A DNA stretch of 35,975 nt from Rhodococcus_G sp042754225 (GCF_042754225.1 NZ_JBHZAH010000045.1:1-35975), one strand, 5' to 3'; counted from the first letter of the stretch, positions 23,077-30,779 are shown. Notes: generated by a model from the sequence alone, not told the origin. A program made the numbers and translations.

Positions 23077-24066
23077 GTGACTGTCAGCGCTGTCCCGAAC
23101 GACGAAACTCGACCGACCCTGCATCCAGAGGTGGCAACCCTCATCGGTGCGCTCGAATCCGGCTTTCCCGATGTCACGATGATGCCGCCCACCGAGGTGC
23201 GCGATGCGATACGCAGCAGGCGCGCCCCGCTACAGCGCCTGCCGGACATGCGGGAGGTGCACGACCTCACTGTGGACGGGCCCGGCGGCGACCTGGCCCT
23301 GCGGATCTTCCGGCCGCACCACAGCGATCCCGCGCTGCCCGTCGTCGTGTTCGCCCACGGTGGCGGCTTCGTGTTCTGCGATCTCGACAGCCACGACGAG
23401 TTCTGCCGCTCGATGGCCGACGGCATCGGGGCTGTCGTCGTCGCGGTCGACTACCGCCTGGCACCCGAGCATCCCGGACCCGCCGCCCACGAGGACGTGT
23501 ACTGCGGCCTGGAATGGGCGTCGAAGAATGCGGCGGACTACGGCGGCGACCCCACGAGAATCGTCGTCGCCGGTGACAGCGCGGGCGGCAATCTTGCCGC
23601 GACCGTGGCCATCTCGGCCCGTGACCTCGGCGGCCCGCCGATCGCGGCGCAGGTTCTGCTCTATCCGGTGATCGACGACGATTTCGAGACCGAGTCGTAC
23701 CGCCGCTTCGGGACCGGGTACTACAACACGACCAAGGCGATGAAGTGGTACTGGCAGCAGTACGCGCCGAACGGAACCGACGACGTACGGCTGGTACCGA
23801 CCCGCGCACACACCCTTGCGGGCCTGCCTCCGGCAGTTGTGATCACGGCCCAGCTGGATCCGCCCTGCTCGGCGGGTGACGCGTACGCAGTGCGTTTGGA
23901 GGCGGACGGTGTCACGGTGAGGCACCACCGCTACGACGGGTTGTTCCACGGATTCCTGACGGTCCCCAGCCTGTCGATGACCGCTCCCGCGCGCACGGAG
24001 ATCTGGGAGATGGTTCGCAGCGTGCTCGGCACGCCCACCGTGTCTCCGGCCAACACAGCGGACTGA
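23077..24066 (+). CDS. hormone-sensitive-lipase-family esterase
   Basis: A 329-residue alpha/beta hydrolase of the HSL (group IV) family. The oxyanion loop is HGGG (94-97). The nucleophile is S168 in GDSAGGN, the acid lies in TAQLDPP, and the histidine in DGLFHGF. A cap at the N-terminus (about 1-60) is normal for this family. There is no signal peptide, so it is cytoplasmic. Start GTG 23077 is preceded by AGAAGG. It is the last gene of the SDR-epimerase-esterase operon, ending at a strong terminator. Such a set would fit breakdown of an ester or lactone after alcohol oxidation; this is inference. Confidence 0.9.
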   Translation: MTVSAVPNDETRPTLHPEVATLIGALESGFPDVTMMPPTEVRDAIRSRRAPLQRLPDMREVHDLTVDGPGGDLALRIFRPHHSDPALPVVVFAHGGGFVFCDLDSHDEFCRSMADGIGAVVVAVDYRLAPEHPGPAAHEDVYCGLEWASKNAADYGGDPTRIVVAGDSAGGNLAATVAISARDLGGPPIAAQVLLYPVIDDDFETESYRRFGTGYYNTTKAMKWYWQQYAPNGTDDVRLVPTRAHTLAGLPPAVVITAQLDPPCSAGDAYAVRLEADGVTVRHHRYDGLFHGFLTVPSLSMTAPARTEIWEMVRSVLGTPTVSPANTAD

Positions 24067-24080
24067 CGGGCGTACACGAG

Positions 24081-24115
24081 AAGGCCCCGCCACCGGTATC
24101 CGGTGGCGGGGCCTT
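24081..24115. terminator. bidirectional terminator between the esterase and DUF1254 genes
   Basis: A perfect 15-bp stem (24081-24095 with 24101-24115) with loop GTATC. The outer AAGGCC/GGCCTT ends give a short T-run in both directions. It sits between converging genes. Confidence 0.88.
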
Positions 24116-24133
24116 TCCGCGTACGCCGAACGC

Positions 24134-25648
24134 TTATGGGGCGCGGACGATTCCCGGCATCGGGTAGGAACCGTCGATCAGCCCGGAGGTCGGTCCGTAG
24201 AACCGCGCGGCGAGCTGGAACCGGTCTCCGCCGGCAATGGGCAACCAGTTCCGGGCCTGCTCGGGGTCGGCGGGCGGCTCGGGCTGCAGGTAGAAGGTGA
24301 GCTTGCCGCCCACCACGGAGTACTGACCGGCCTTGAGCAGTTCACTGGTCACGCTGTACCGGTTGATCGGGTTGTCGATGAAATACCCGGCCGAGTCGTA
24401 GACGGGGAGCTCCCAGAACTCGGTGGTCGGCGGCAGCTTGTTCATGTCGAAGGTCATGGTGTATCGGTTGCCGCCGTCCAGCGTCCGACCCTCACTGTCG
24501 TCGAAAACGTAGGCGATGGTGTGGGACTGGTACGGCACGGGAGTTCCCCACGCGACGTCGTCGGCGCCGGCCTTGGCGACGTAGTCGACGTCGTCGAAGA
24601 ACAGGCTCGACTGCAGCCGCCACCCGTTCATGTCGATCTGGGACTTCTCGAACGCCTCCTTGGCCGTCCTGCGGGCGCGGGCGAAGCCCTCGTCGATCCG
24701 CGCCTTCTGCTCGTCGCTGACCTGCTCGGGGTCGAAGATCGTGCCCTCACGCAGCCCGAGGCGGGAGAGCCGCTCGAGCGTCTGGGTCTCCTTCACCGAG
24801 TCGGTGCGTCGGGTGACCGACGGGTCGTTGATCGACAGGCTGAGCAGTTGCAGGTAGTCGATCGCGGTCATCGACTTGCCGATGTCGGAGATCTGGTCCA
24901 TGCGGGGGAAGGTGCGGTACTCGCCCTTGACCTTCGGCTGCCGGTCCAGCGGCGGCACCTGCCCACCGTTCGCGGACCACAGGCTCAGCGGGGCCGCCAG
25001 CACCCCTGCCACCGTGGCCCGGGCCGCGGCCAGGTCGGCCTCGTCGCGGGTGGTGACGCCGACGCGGGTGGCGAGCGTGAACGAGTCGGATGTCGCGCGG
25101 ACGATCTCGGTGCCCGCGAATCCCGCCGGGAGGTCGCCGTGCCAGTTCGGTCCCACGATCAGGTAACGCTGTGGCGCGTTGCCGGTGAACTGCGATCCGA
25201 CCTTGAAAAAGGTGTTCACGTTCTGGTCCTGGGCCTGCACGCTCCAGTACCGCCCATCGGTGACCGCGCCGGTCTGCACCACGATCGGCTCACTCGAGGT
25301 GTCGAAGGCGCCGCCGTTGTACAACGTCGAGGCGTTGACCGTGGTGGCGTAGCGGGTCTTGGCGTCGAACAAGGTCAGCTGCGGCATCATGCGGTTCACG
25401 CCCCGGTAGGCCGGTGTCCCGTCCATCTGCGTGAATACGTGCCGCAGCTCGTAGTAGCCGGCGATGTTCAGGCCCCAGTAGAAGGCCTCCTCGGTCAGCG
25501 ACGCCACCTCGTCACCGGACAGGCTCGAATCGATCGGTCCCGCTTGCGATTCGGCCGAACTCCCGGACGACCCGCACCCGGCCAGCAGTGCCAGCACGAA
25601 TAGGCCCGCGGCCACCACGAGCCTCGCCCTCCGCATCGTGAATGTCAT
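24134..25648 (-). CDS. DUF1254/DUF1214-type lipoprotein
   Basis: A 504-residue predicted lipoprotein. A hydrophobic stretch ends in the lipobox LLAGC with C25. The DUF1254 part (about 45-190) contains EEAFYWGLNIAGYYELR and NASTLYNGGAFD; the DUF1214 part (about 350-500) contains GNRYTMTFD, FWELPVYDSAGYFIDNP and NRYSV. The family is widespread but of uncertain function. Start ATG 25648 follows AAGGAG by six bases. The TetR gene lies directly upstream on the same strand. An operator-like repeat 27 bases before this ATG matches the palindrome before that TetR gene, so this is probably its target. Confidence 0.87.
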   Translation of the reverse strand: MTFTMRRARLVVAAGLFVLALLAGCGSSGSSAESQAGPIDSSLSGDEVASLTEEAFYWGLNIAGYYELRHVFTQMDGTPAYRGVNRMMPQLTLFDAKTRYATTVNASTLYNGGAFDTSSEPIVVQTGAVTDGRYWSVQAQDQNVNTFFKVGSQFTGNAPQRYLIVGPNWHGDLPAGFAGTEIVRATSDSFTLATRVGVTTRDEADLAAARATVAGVLAAPLSLWSANGGQVPPLDRQPKVKGEYRTFPRMDQISDIGKSMTAIDYLQLLSLSINDPSVTRRTDSVKETQTLERLSRLGLREGTIFDPEQVSDEQKARIDEGFARARRTAKEAFEKSQIDMNGWRLQSSLFFDDVDYVAKAGADDVAWGTPVPYQSHTIAYVFDDSEGRTLDGGNRYTMTFDMNKLPPTTEFWELPVYDSAGYFIDNPINRYSVTSELLKAGQYSVVGGKLTFYLQPEPPADPEQARNWLPIAGGDRFQLAARFYGPTSGLIDGSYPMPGIVRAP

Positions 25649-25675
25649 CTCTTCTCCTTCGTGTGTGGTACCGAT

Positions 25676-25694
25676 TTAAGTCACTCTGTCTTAA
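25676..25694. promoter_or_regulatory. candidate TetR operator before the DUF1254 gene
   Basis: TTAAGTC-ACTCT-GTCTTAA is an imperfect inverted repeat (6 of 7 pairs). It matches the core of the palindrome before the TetR gene at 15 of 19 positions when that site is read from the other strand. Confidence 0.6.
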
Positions 25695-25733
25695 TCTGTG
25701 GGCAGCGCGACCGCCGAGCCGATACGGCCGGGG

Positions 25734-26357
25734 TCAGGGAGCGGAGAGGAAGGCGAGCATTCCGCTCACCAGACCGTCGACGGCCGCGACTGCTCCGCCG
25801 CGCGCGATCTGCCGGTACTCGAGGCGACGCTCGATGTCCGCCAGCACCGCCGTGACCACCTGCCCGAACTGGCGGATGCGTTCGGCCCGCGCCGGTTCCG
25901 GCAGATGGTCCAGCCGGTTCGCGAGTTCTGCCGCGATCGCCTTGACCCCGCTGTTGTGGCGCGGCGTGAACGGCTCGAAGTCGCCCGCACCCTCGCCGAG
26001 GTACCGGTGGATGAACCGCGCGTAGGCGTTGGCGCCCGCGGCCTCGACGACCGCGGACCCGAGCGGCCTGACGTACGCGTCGACCAGGTCCGCCAGTGAG
26101 TGCTCACCCCGCGCCGCGAGCATCTCGAGCCGGTGCCGATTCAGCTCGACCAACCGGAAGTCGTACAGCGCGACGATGAGCCCCTGCTTGGTCGAGAAGT
26201 GGTACTGCACCGCCGAGTTGTTCCGCTGACCGGCCGCCGCACCGATTTCGCGCAGTGACACGTTCGCGACACCGCGCTGCGCGAACAGCCGTTCGGCGGC
26301 CACCAGGATCTTGCGCTGCACGTCGGACGGCTCCGCCGACTCGGACCCGTTCACCAT
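25734..26357 (-). CDS. TetR-family repressor
   Basis: A 207-residue TetR-type regulator. The N-terminal helix-turn-helix is at about 12-58 (ILVAAERLFAQRGVANVSLREIG, split by the turn, then SAVQYHFSTKQGL). The C-terminal ligand domain has no close match I can name. I chose ATG 26357 because GGAAGG (minus strand, 26370-26365) lies seven bases upstream; GTG 26363 is the alternative. A near-perfect 37-base palindrome covers its promoter, so self-repression is likely. The same motif precedes the DUF1254 gene. Confidence 0.9.
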   Translation of the reverse strand: MVNGSESAEPSDVQRKILVAAERLFAQRGVANVSLREIGAAAGQRNNSAVQYHFSTKQGLIVALYDFRLVELNRHRLEMLAARGEHSLADLVDAYVRPLGSAVVEAAGANAYARFIHRYLGEGAGDFEPFTPRHNSGVKAIAAELANRLDHLPEPARAERIRQFGQVVTAVLADIERRLEYRQIARGGAVAAVDGLVSGMLAFLSAP

Positions 26358-26376
26358 CGTCACACCTTCCGCGTCG

Positions 26377-26413
26377 ACCTCCTGGGTAAGACAGAATGTC
26401 TTACCCGGGAGGT
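26377..26413. promoter_or_regulatory. 37-base palindrome, TetR operator
   Basis: Two 17-base arms (26377-26393 and 26397-26413), separated by GAA, pair at all but one position. The core is GGGTAAGACA-GAA-TGTCTTACCC. It overlaps the promoter of the TetR gene and ends 19 bases before its ATG. The length and placement are those of a TetR-family operator; the outer arms could also fold in RNA. Confidence 0.8.
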
Positions 26414-26421
26414 CGCGTCAA
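26393..26421 (-). promoter_or_regulatory. promoter of the TetR gene
   Basis: On the minus strand TTGACG (26421-26416) and CATTCT (26398-26393) are 17 bases apart. The -10 lies at the centre of the palindrome, so bound repressor would exclude polymerase. Confidence 0.6.
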
Positions 26422-26453
26422 CGGGACGTGCCCGCCCAGCGGAATCGCTCCCG

Positions 26454-27374
26454 CTACCGGACCAGCTTGCCCTGCAGCGCGGCGACGATCTGCGCGCTCA
26501 ACCCGAGCCCGGTCGTCAGGTAGTTCTCGACCGTGCCGTAGGAGGCGGTCAGCTGGTCGATGCCCGCCTGCAGGTAGCTCGACTCGACCCCGATCAGCGG
26601 GGCGATCTTCGCGGCCATCTCGGATCCCTGCCCCTGCTCGATGTGCGCGATCGTGGCCGCGATCGAGTCCTTCGCGTACTCGTTGGTGAGCAGGTAGTCG
26701 TCCATGATCGCCGCCGGCGCCACCCCGGCGAGGCTCAGCAACAGATAGGACGCCCAGCCGGTGCGGTCCTTGCCTGCGGTGCAGTGGAACACCTGCGGCC
26801 CATCGGTGTTCGCCAACTCGGTGAGCAGCTTCCCGAATCCGGCCCGCTCCACCTCACCGGTGACGAACGAGCGGTTCGCCTCGCGCATCCGCTCGCGGGC
26901 GTCCTCGGGCGTGTGGATGCTCGCGATGATCTCGGCCTCGTTGACGTTGCCGGAGAGGATCGGGATGTTCAGGTACGCCGTCCCGTCGGGTAGCCGGTCC
27001 TGCTTCTTGGCGATCTCCCCTGGGCTGCGCAGGTCGTACGCCACGGTCAGCCCGAGGCCGGCGAGGGTCGCACGGTCCGCGTCGTTCGGCGCGATCGCGT
27101 TGGATCGATAGAACACCCCCTTGGTGACATGGCGACCGAGCGCCGCGACGTAACCGGTGCCGGTGCCGGCGACGTCGCGGAAGTTGTCGACGCTCGCCAA
27201 CCGCGGGGCATCTGCGACCGGAGCGGAGCTGCCGAGCCCCGCCGAGCCGGACTCGAGCAGCCCGGCCAGTGCCGGGGGAAGAACGGGCTCGGCCGCGGCG
27301 AAGCCCGCCGAACCCGTGAGCAGGACCGAACCCGTGACCAGCAGCGTCGCGATCCTGGATGCGCAGCGAGACAT
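26454..27374 (-). CDS. secreted tyrosine phosphatase (PtpB/SIW14-like)
   Basis: A 306-residue protein with a Sec signal peptide (cleavage probably near AAA-EP, residue 28) and no lipobox. The phosphatase loop is HCTAGKDRTG, with nucleophile C198 and R204 in C-x5-R. The A-G-K-D sequence in the loop is that of the mycobacterial PtpB type, which acts on phosphotyrosine and phosphoinositides. NFRDVAGTG (64-72) and YDLRSPGEI also fit that family. GGAGG precedes the ATG at 27374 by about a dozen bases. In pathogens such enzymes act on host proteins; here the target is unknown. It stands upstream of the TetR gene on the same strand, but the operator between them suggests separate control. Confidence 0.88.
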   Translation of the reverse strand: MSRCASRIATLLVTGSVLLTGSAGFAAAEPVLPPALAGLLESGSAGLGSSAPVADAPRLASVDNFRDVAGTGTGYVAALGRHVTKGVFYRSNAIAPNDADRATLAGLGLTVAYDLRSPGEIAKKQDRLPDGTAYLNIPILSGNVNEAEIIASIHTPEDARERMREANRSFVTGEVERAGFGKLLTELANTDGPQVFHCTAGKDRTGWASYLLLSLAGVAPAAIMDDYLLTNEYAKDSIAATIAHIEQGQGSEMAAKIAPLIGVESSYLQAGIDQLTASYGTVENYLTTGLGLSAQIVAALQGKLVR

Positions 27375-27651
27375 GAAGACCTACCTCCGTCGTTTGCCCG
27401 AATACTGTCGCCGGGGACGGTAGGCCGACATGCGGCGCCGTCGAGCGGGGTCTTCCCACGGAGCGGACAAACCCACCACTTCCGTCGGCAGCCGACCGAG
27501 GACTCCCAAATCTACTGCCACACGGCCACTCTCACCGCAGGGATCAGCCGACGGATGTTCCCGCCGAGCGGACATCGGCGGCCGCACCCCCATGCTGCGG
27601 CATTAGCGTCGGCGCTCCCGGCAAGGATCCCACCCCTGGAGAGGTGCACCC

Positions 27652-28515
27652 ATGACGCTCGACCTGAACGGGAAGACAGCGCTGATCATCGGTGGCGCCG
27701 GCGGTATCGGCGGCGCGGGGGCTCGCGCGCTGGTGTCCGCGGGCGCCTCCGTGACGATCATGAGCCGCGACGAGTCGAGGATCTCCGCCTTCGCGGCGGA
27801 GCTCGCGTCGCAGGCCCCCGACGGCGCGCGGGTCGACCACGTCGCCGGCGACTCGCTCGTCGAGGAGGACGTCGCCGCCGCCGTCGCGAGGGCGGGCGGG
27901 GACGCCGGGCTGGACATCTGCGTCAGCACCGTCGGCCGGGGCAGCACCATGCCTCTGCTGATGAACAACGCCCACGACTTCACCGCCGAACTGCAGGTCA
28001 ACATCACCAGCGCATTCGTCGCCATCAAGGCGTGCGTGCCGGCCATGGCGAAGGCGGGCGGCGGCTCGATGGTGTTCACCTCCTCGGTCATCGCGGCCCA
28101 GACCTTCCCGTACATGAGCGGCTACTGCGCGGGCAAGGCCGGACTCGAGGCGCTGGTCCGCACGGCCGCAGACGAGTTCGGCCACCTCGGCATCCGGATC
28201 AACTGCATCCGTCCCGGGCTGGTGAACTCGCCGGCCAACCCGAAGGTCGCGGCCAGCTTCACGGGCGCCCGGCCGACGGCGTTCCTCGAGCAGACGCCGC
28301 TCGGGCGGCTCGGGGTGCCGGCCGACATCGCGGGCGCCATCCGGTTTCTCGCGGGCCCGGAATCGTCCTGGGTCACGGGCACCGCGATCACTGTCGACGG
28401 CGGCGCACACATGCGCCGGGCCCCCGACATCACCCGCCGGCTGCGCGACGAGCTCGGCGAGGCCACCGTCGAGACGCTGCTCGCCGGGCGGGTACCGAAC
28501 GGTCAGCACGGCTGA
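27652..28515 (+). CDS. short-chain dehydrogenase/reductase
   Basis: A 287-residue classical SDR. The cofactor loop is GGAGGIG (14-20). The catalytic residues S145, Y158 and K162 are all present (FTSSV, YCAGK). VSTVG at 91-95 replaces the usual NNAG. SRDES after the second strand (38-42) suggests NADP(H). The C-terminus ends DGGAHMRRAPD plus about 30 more residues, somewhat longer than usual. GGAGAGG lies before the ATG at 27652. The PadR gene starts 30 bases downstream and may control it or its substrate pathway. The substrate is unknown. Confidence 0.88.
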   Translation: MTLDLNGKTALIIGGAGGIGGAGARALVSAGASVTIMSRDESRISAFAAELASQAPDGARVDHVAGDSLVEEDVAAAVARAGGDAGLDICVSTVGRGSTMPLLMNNAHDFTAELQVNITSAFVAIKACVPAMAKAGGGSMVFTSSVIAAQTFPYMSGYCAGKAGLEALVRTAADEFGHLGIRINCIRPGLVNSPANPKVAASFTGARPTAFLEQTPLGRLGVPADIAGAIRFLAGPESSWVTGTAITVDGGAHMRRAPDITRRLRDELGEATVETLLAGRVPNGQHG

Positions 28516-28539
28516 CCCTCGGCCGCCGAATGATATTCT
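28512..28539 (+). promoter_or_regulatory. promoter of the PadR gene
   Basis: CTGACC (28512-28517) and TATTCT (28534-28539) are 16 bases apart. The GTG start follows 6 bases later, so the message would be leaderless. The -35 overlaps the stop codon of the SDR gene. Confidence 0.55.
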
Positions 28540-28545
28540 CCAGCC

Positions 28546-29232
28546 GTGGTTGAGCCCACGCCGGAACGCGCGCCGTACCCCGAACTCCCGGCGACCGCAT
28601 GGGCGGTCCTGGGGATGTTCACATTCGGCGAGAAGCTCACCGGCAACGATCTCAAGCGGTGGGCCGACCTGAGCGTCAAGTACTTCTACTGGGGTCCGTC
28701 GCTCAGCCAGGTCTACGCGGAGCTCAAGAAGCTCGAGGAACAGGACCTCGTCGCCTCCACCATCGTCAGCGAACCGGGCATCCGGGCCCGTCGCGTCTAC
28801 GAGATCACCCGGGCCGGCGTCGATGCGATCCGGGCGTGGTCACACAGCGCACCCGTAGAGCTGCCGGTGCTCAAACACGGTGTCGTGCTCCGGCTCTGGA
28901 TGGGACACCTGAACGATCCGGAGCACCTGAAGTCCCTGCTCACCGAGCACATCAGGAATCTCGGTGAGATCCGGGACCGGGCCGGCGCACAGGCCCTCAG
29001 GTCCGATCGTGACCCGGCGTGGGCCTTCACCGCGCTGAGCCTGCGGTGGTCGCAGCGCTACTTCCAGGCCGAGATCGACCTGGCGCGCGGCCTGCTCGAA
29101 GACATCGATGCTGCGGCACGGGAATTCGGACGCGTCGACGAGTTCGACGAGTGGGGCATGCCGAAACCGATCACTCCCGGCAGTTGGCGCACGCACGACG
29201 TCGGCGGCGCCGATCCGGCCGGGGCGGACTGA
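28546..29232 (+). CDS. PadR-family regulator
   Basis: A 228-residue PadR-type regulator. The winged helix covers about 15-95 (TAWAVLGMFTFGEKLTGNDL, then SLSQVYAELKKLEEQDLV and the wing RARRVYEITRAG). The C-terminal helical domain (110-195) is the dimerising, ligand-associated part (LRWSQRYFQAEIDLARGLLE). It follows the SDR gene by 30 bases but has its own leaderless-type promoter. It converges with the IclR gene, 23 bases apart with no obvious hairpin. Confidence 0.87.
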   Translation: MVEPTPERAPYPELPATAWAVLGMFTFGEKLTGNDLKRWADLSVKYFYWGPSLSQVYAELKKLEEQDLVASTIVSEPGIRARRVYEITRAGVDAIRAWSHSAPVELPVLKHGVVLRLWMGHLNDPEHLKSLLTEHIRNLGEIRDRAGAQALRSDRDPAWAFTALSLRWSQRYFQAEIDLARGLLEDIDAAAREFGRVDEFDEWGMPKPITPGSWRTHDVGGADPAGAD

Positions 29233-29255
29233 CACCCACCTCGGCCGGAAGCGGC

Positions 29256-30011
29256 CTACACCGATGCAGGCACAGTGATGCCACGCAGCACCGGCGATCG
29301 CGGCACCCCGCCGCGCGAGCTCTCGATCGCACGCCAGATCTGGGCGGCAGCGGCCCGCACCGGGAAGCGGAGCCGGTCCTCCGACACCACGCGGGTGATC
29401 GGCGCGCAGACCGAGACTGCGGCCACTGCCTCACGGCTACCGGGCGGGCCGATCGGTGCGGCGATGCACCCGTATCCCCGCAGCGCCTCCTCGCGTTCGT
29501 ACGCGAAGCCCGTCTGACGGACCGTCACGAGTTCCGGTGACTTGAGAATCGCGCAATCGTGAGAAGCCAACAGCGCCTTGCCGACTGCCGACGAGTAGGC
29601 CGGCAACCGGCCACCCACGCGAGAGGTGACCGCCGTAGCGAGTTCGCCGCCGATCTTCTCGAGATAGATCACGTCGGTGCTGTCGAGCACGCCCAGGTGC
29701 ACGATGCACCCGGTCGTCCGATGCAGCCACTGCAGACTCGGCAGGGCCGCCTGTCGCAACGGGTCCTGGTGCACGGCGGCCGAACCGAGCTCCATCATCC
29801 GCAGGCCCAGTCCGTACTCGTTGCCCTGCCGGATGACCCACCTCAGCGACACGAGCCGCTCCAGCATCCGGTGCACCGACGAACGGGGCAGCCCCGTTCT
29901 CAGTACGACCTGCGAGAGGTTCAGGCGACGCCCGCCCTCGAAGGTATCCAGGACCAGTGATGCGCGCTGCAACGTGCTGGTGACCGACTCCGCAGGCGCT
30001 TGCTGAGCCAT
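29256..30011 (-). CDS. IclR-family regulator
   Basis: A 251-residue IclR-type protein. The winged helix-turn-helix is at about 12-75 (LNLSQVVLRTGLPRSSVHRMLERL, with recognition helix 42-54). The effector domain (about 85-245) carries IVHLGVLDSTDVIYLEKIGG, LPAYSSAVGKALLA and the C-terminal AAVSVCAPITR segment of the family. The two SDR genes and the esterase of this block are possible targets, but none adjoins it directly. Its promoter has a dyad between -35 and -10, which suggests self-control. The effector is unknown. Confidence 0.9.
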   Translation of the reverse strand: MAQQAPAESVTSTLQRASLVLDTFEGGRRLNLSQVVLRTGLPRSSVHRMLERLVSLRWVIRQGNEYGLGLRMMELGSAAVHQDPLRQAALPSLQWLHRTTGCIVHLGVLDSTDVIYLEKIGGELATAVTSRVGGRLPAYSSAVGKALLASHDCAILKSPELVTVRQTGFAYEREEALRGYGCIAAPIGPPGSREAVAAVSVCAPITRVVSEDRLRFPVRAAAAQIWRAIESSRGGVPRSPVLRGITVPASV

Positions 30012-30046
30012 CCGGACTCCTCTCCCTTACCCCCACCCGTGTGACA

Positions 30047-30074
30047 AGGCTATTTCTAATCAGAAGTTTGTCAT
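30047..30074 (-). promoter_or_regulatory. IclR gene promoter with internal dyad
   Basis: On the minus strand ATGACA (30074-30069) and TAGCCT (30052-30047) are 16 bases apart. An imperfect inverted repeat ATTTCT-AATC-AGAAGT (30052-30067, five of six pairs) fills the spacer, a good site for a self-regulating IclR protein. Confidence 0.5.
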
Positions 30075-30148
30075 ACCGTGGAGGGCGTGTGCAACGGGTC
30101 ACAGGGTCGAGGCGTCGACGAACGACTGCGCGAAGGGTCGGGGCCTGT

Positions 30149-30352
30149 TCAGATCTCGTTCCTCGGAACGAGGATCCACATCGCCAGGTAGACGAGGAAC
30201 TGAGGCCCGGGTAGCAGACAGGACGCGACGAACAACGCTCGCACCAGCCACGGCTTCCAGCCGAGGTACTGGGCGAGGCCGGCGCAGACCCCGCCGAAGA
30301 TCGTGCCGGTGCGGGCGCGGGTCAGGCGACGGCTGGCGATCTGGGTGGTCAT
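30149..30352 (-). CDS. PspC-domain membrane protein
   Basis: A 67-residue PspC-type protein. The family signature TIFGGVCAGLAQYLG (17-31) is followed by WLVRALFVAS and one hydrophobic span (about 37-62) ending in ILVPRNEI. Such proteins sit in the inner membrane and are linked to envelope stress. Start ATG 30352 follows GGGGAG by five bases; the in-frame sequence further upstream lacks family similarity. It lies upstream of the IclR gene but 137 bases away. Confidence 0.88.
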   Translation of the reverse strand: MTTQIASRRLTRARTGTIFGGVCAGLAQYLGWKPWLVRALFVASCLLPGPQFLVYLAMWILVPRNEI

Positions 30353-30553
30353 GGCTCTCCCCTTTGGTCGGACGGTGCAGCAAGTCGCTGCGCTGTCCTC
30401 CACTATTCGAGACGCCGCACCGTCTCCGCATCGCGCTCGAGGCTGATTCGCCGGCCGTGCCCTCACTCCTGGGAACTACGGGACGCGTGCCCGCGGCTCG
30501 GGGTACACCCCGACACCGCGCCCGCTCGTCTCCGTCGAGCAGGTGTCGGTTCG

Positions 30554-30751
30554 CTAGTCGTGCGTCGTTGCGACCAGCCGTCGAGAACTGCCCGCGGTCG
30601 CCTCCGACCAGGCTCGGACGCCGAGCGCGAGGCGGTCCAGACCGCGGTCTCCGAGCCGGTCCGCCTCGACCTCGAGTACGCCCGCCGACGCGACGAGCCT
30701 GCCGGCGATGACCTGCAGCGCCGCCAGGTCCAGCCAGAACTGCTCGCCCAT
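30554..30751 (-). CDS. 65-residue paralogue of the 82-residue helical protein
   Basis: A 65-residue protein that matches the 82-residue protein at 20912-21160 across its helices: AxxLQ-xxAxRLVxSAxxL, then RGLDRLA and VRAWSxAT. It stops before the point where the other protein has YRSGD, so it lacks the type VII-like signal. Start ATG 30751 has AGGAG (minus strand, 30761-30757) five bases upstream. It lies between pspC and glmM. In M. tuberculosis the single copy (Rv3440c) is next to glmM as I recall, so this copy has the ancestral place and the other is beyond the accessory block. It may be a degenerate copy or a partner of the long one. Confidence 0.62.
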   Translation of the reverse strand: MGEQFWLDLAALQVIAGRLVASAGVLEVEADRLGDRGLDRLALGVRAWSEATAGSSRRLVATTHD

Positions 30752-30779
30752 CGTGGCTCCTGTCTTCACGAGACGCCCG

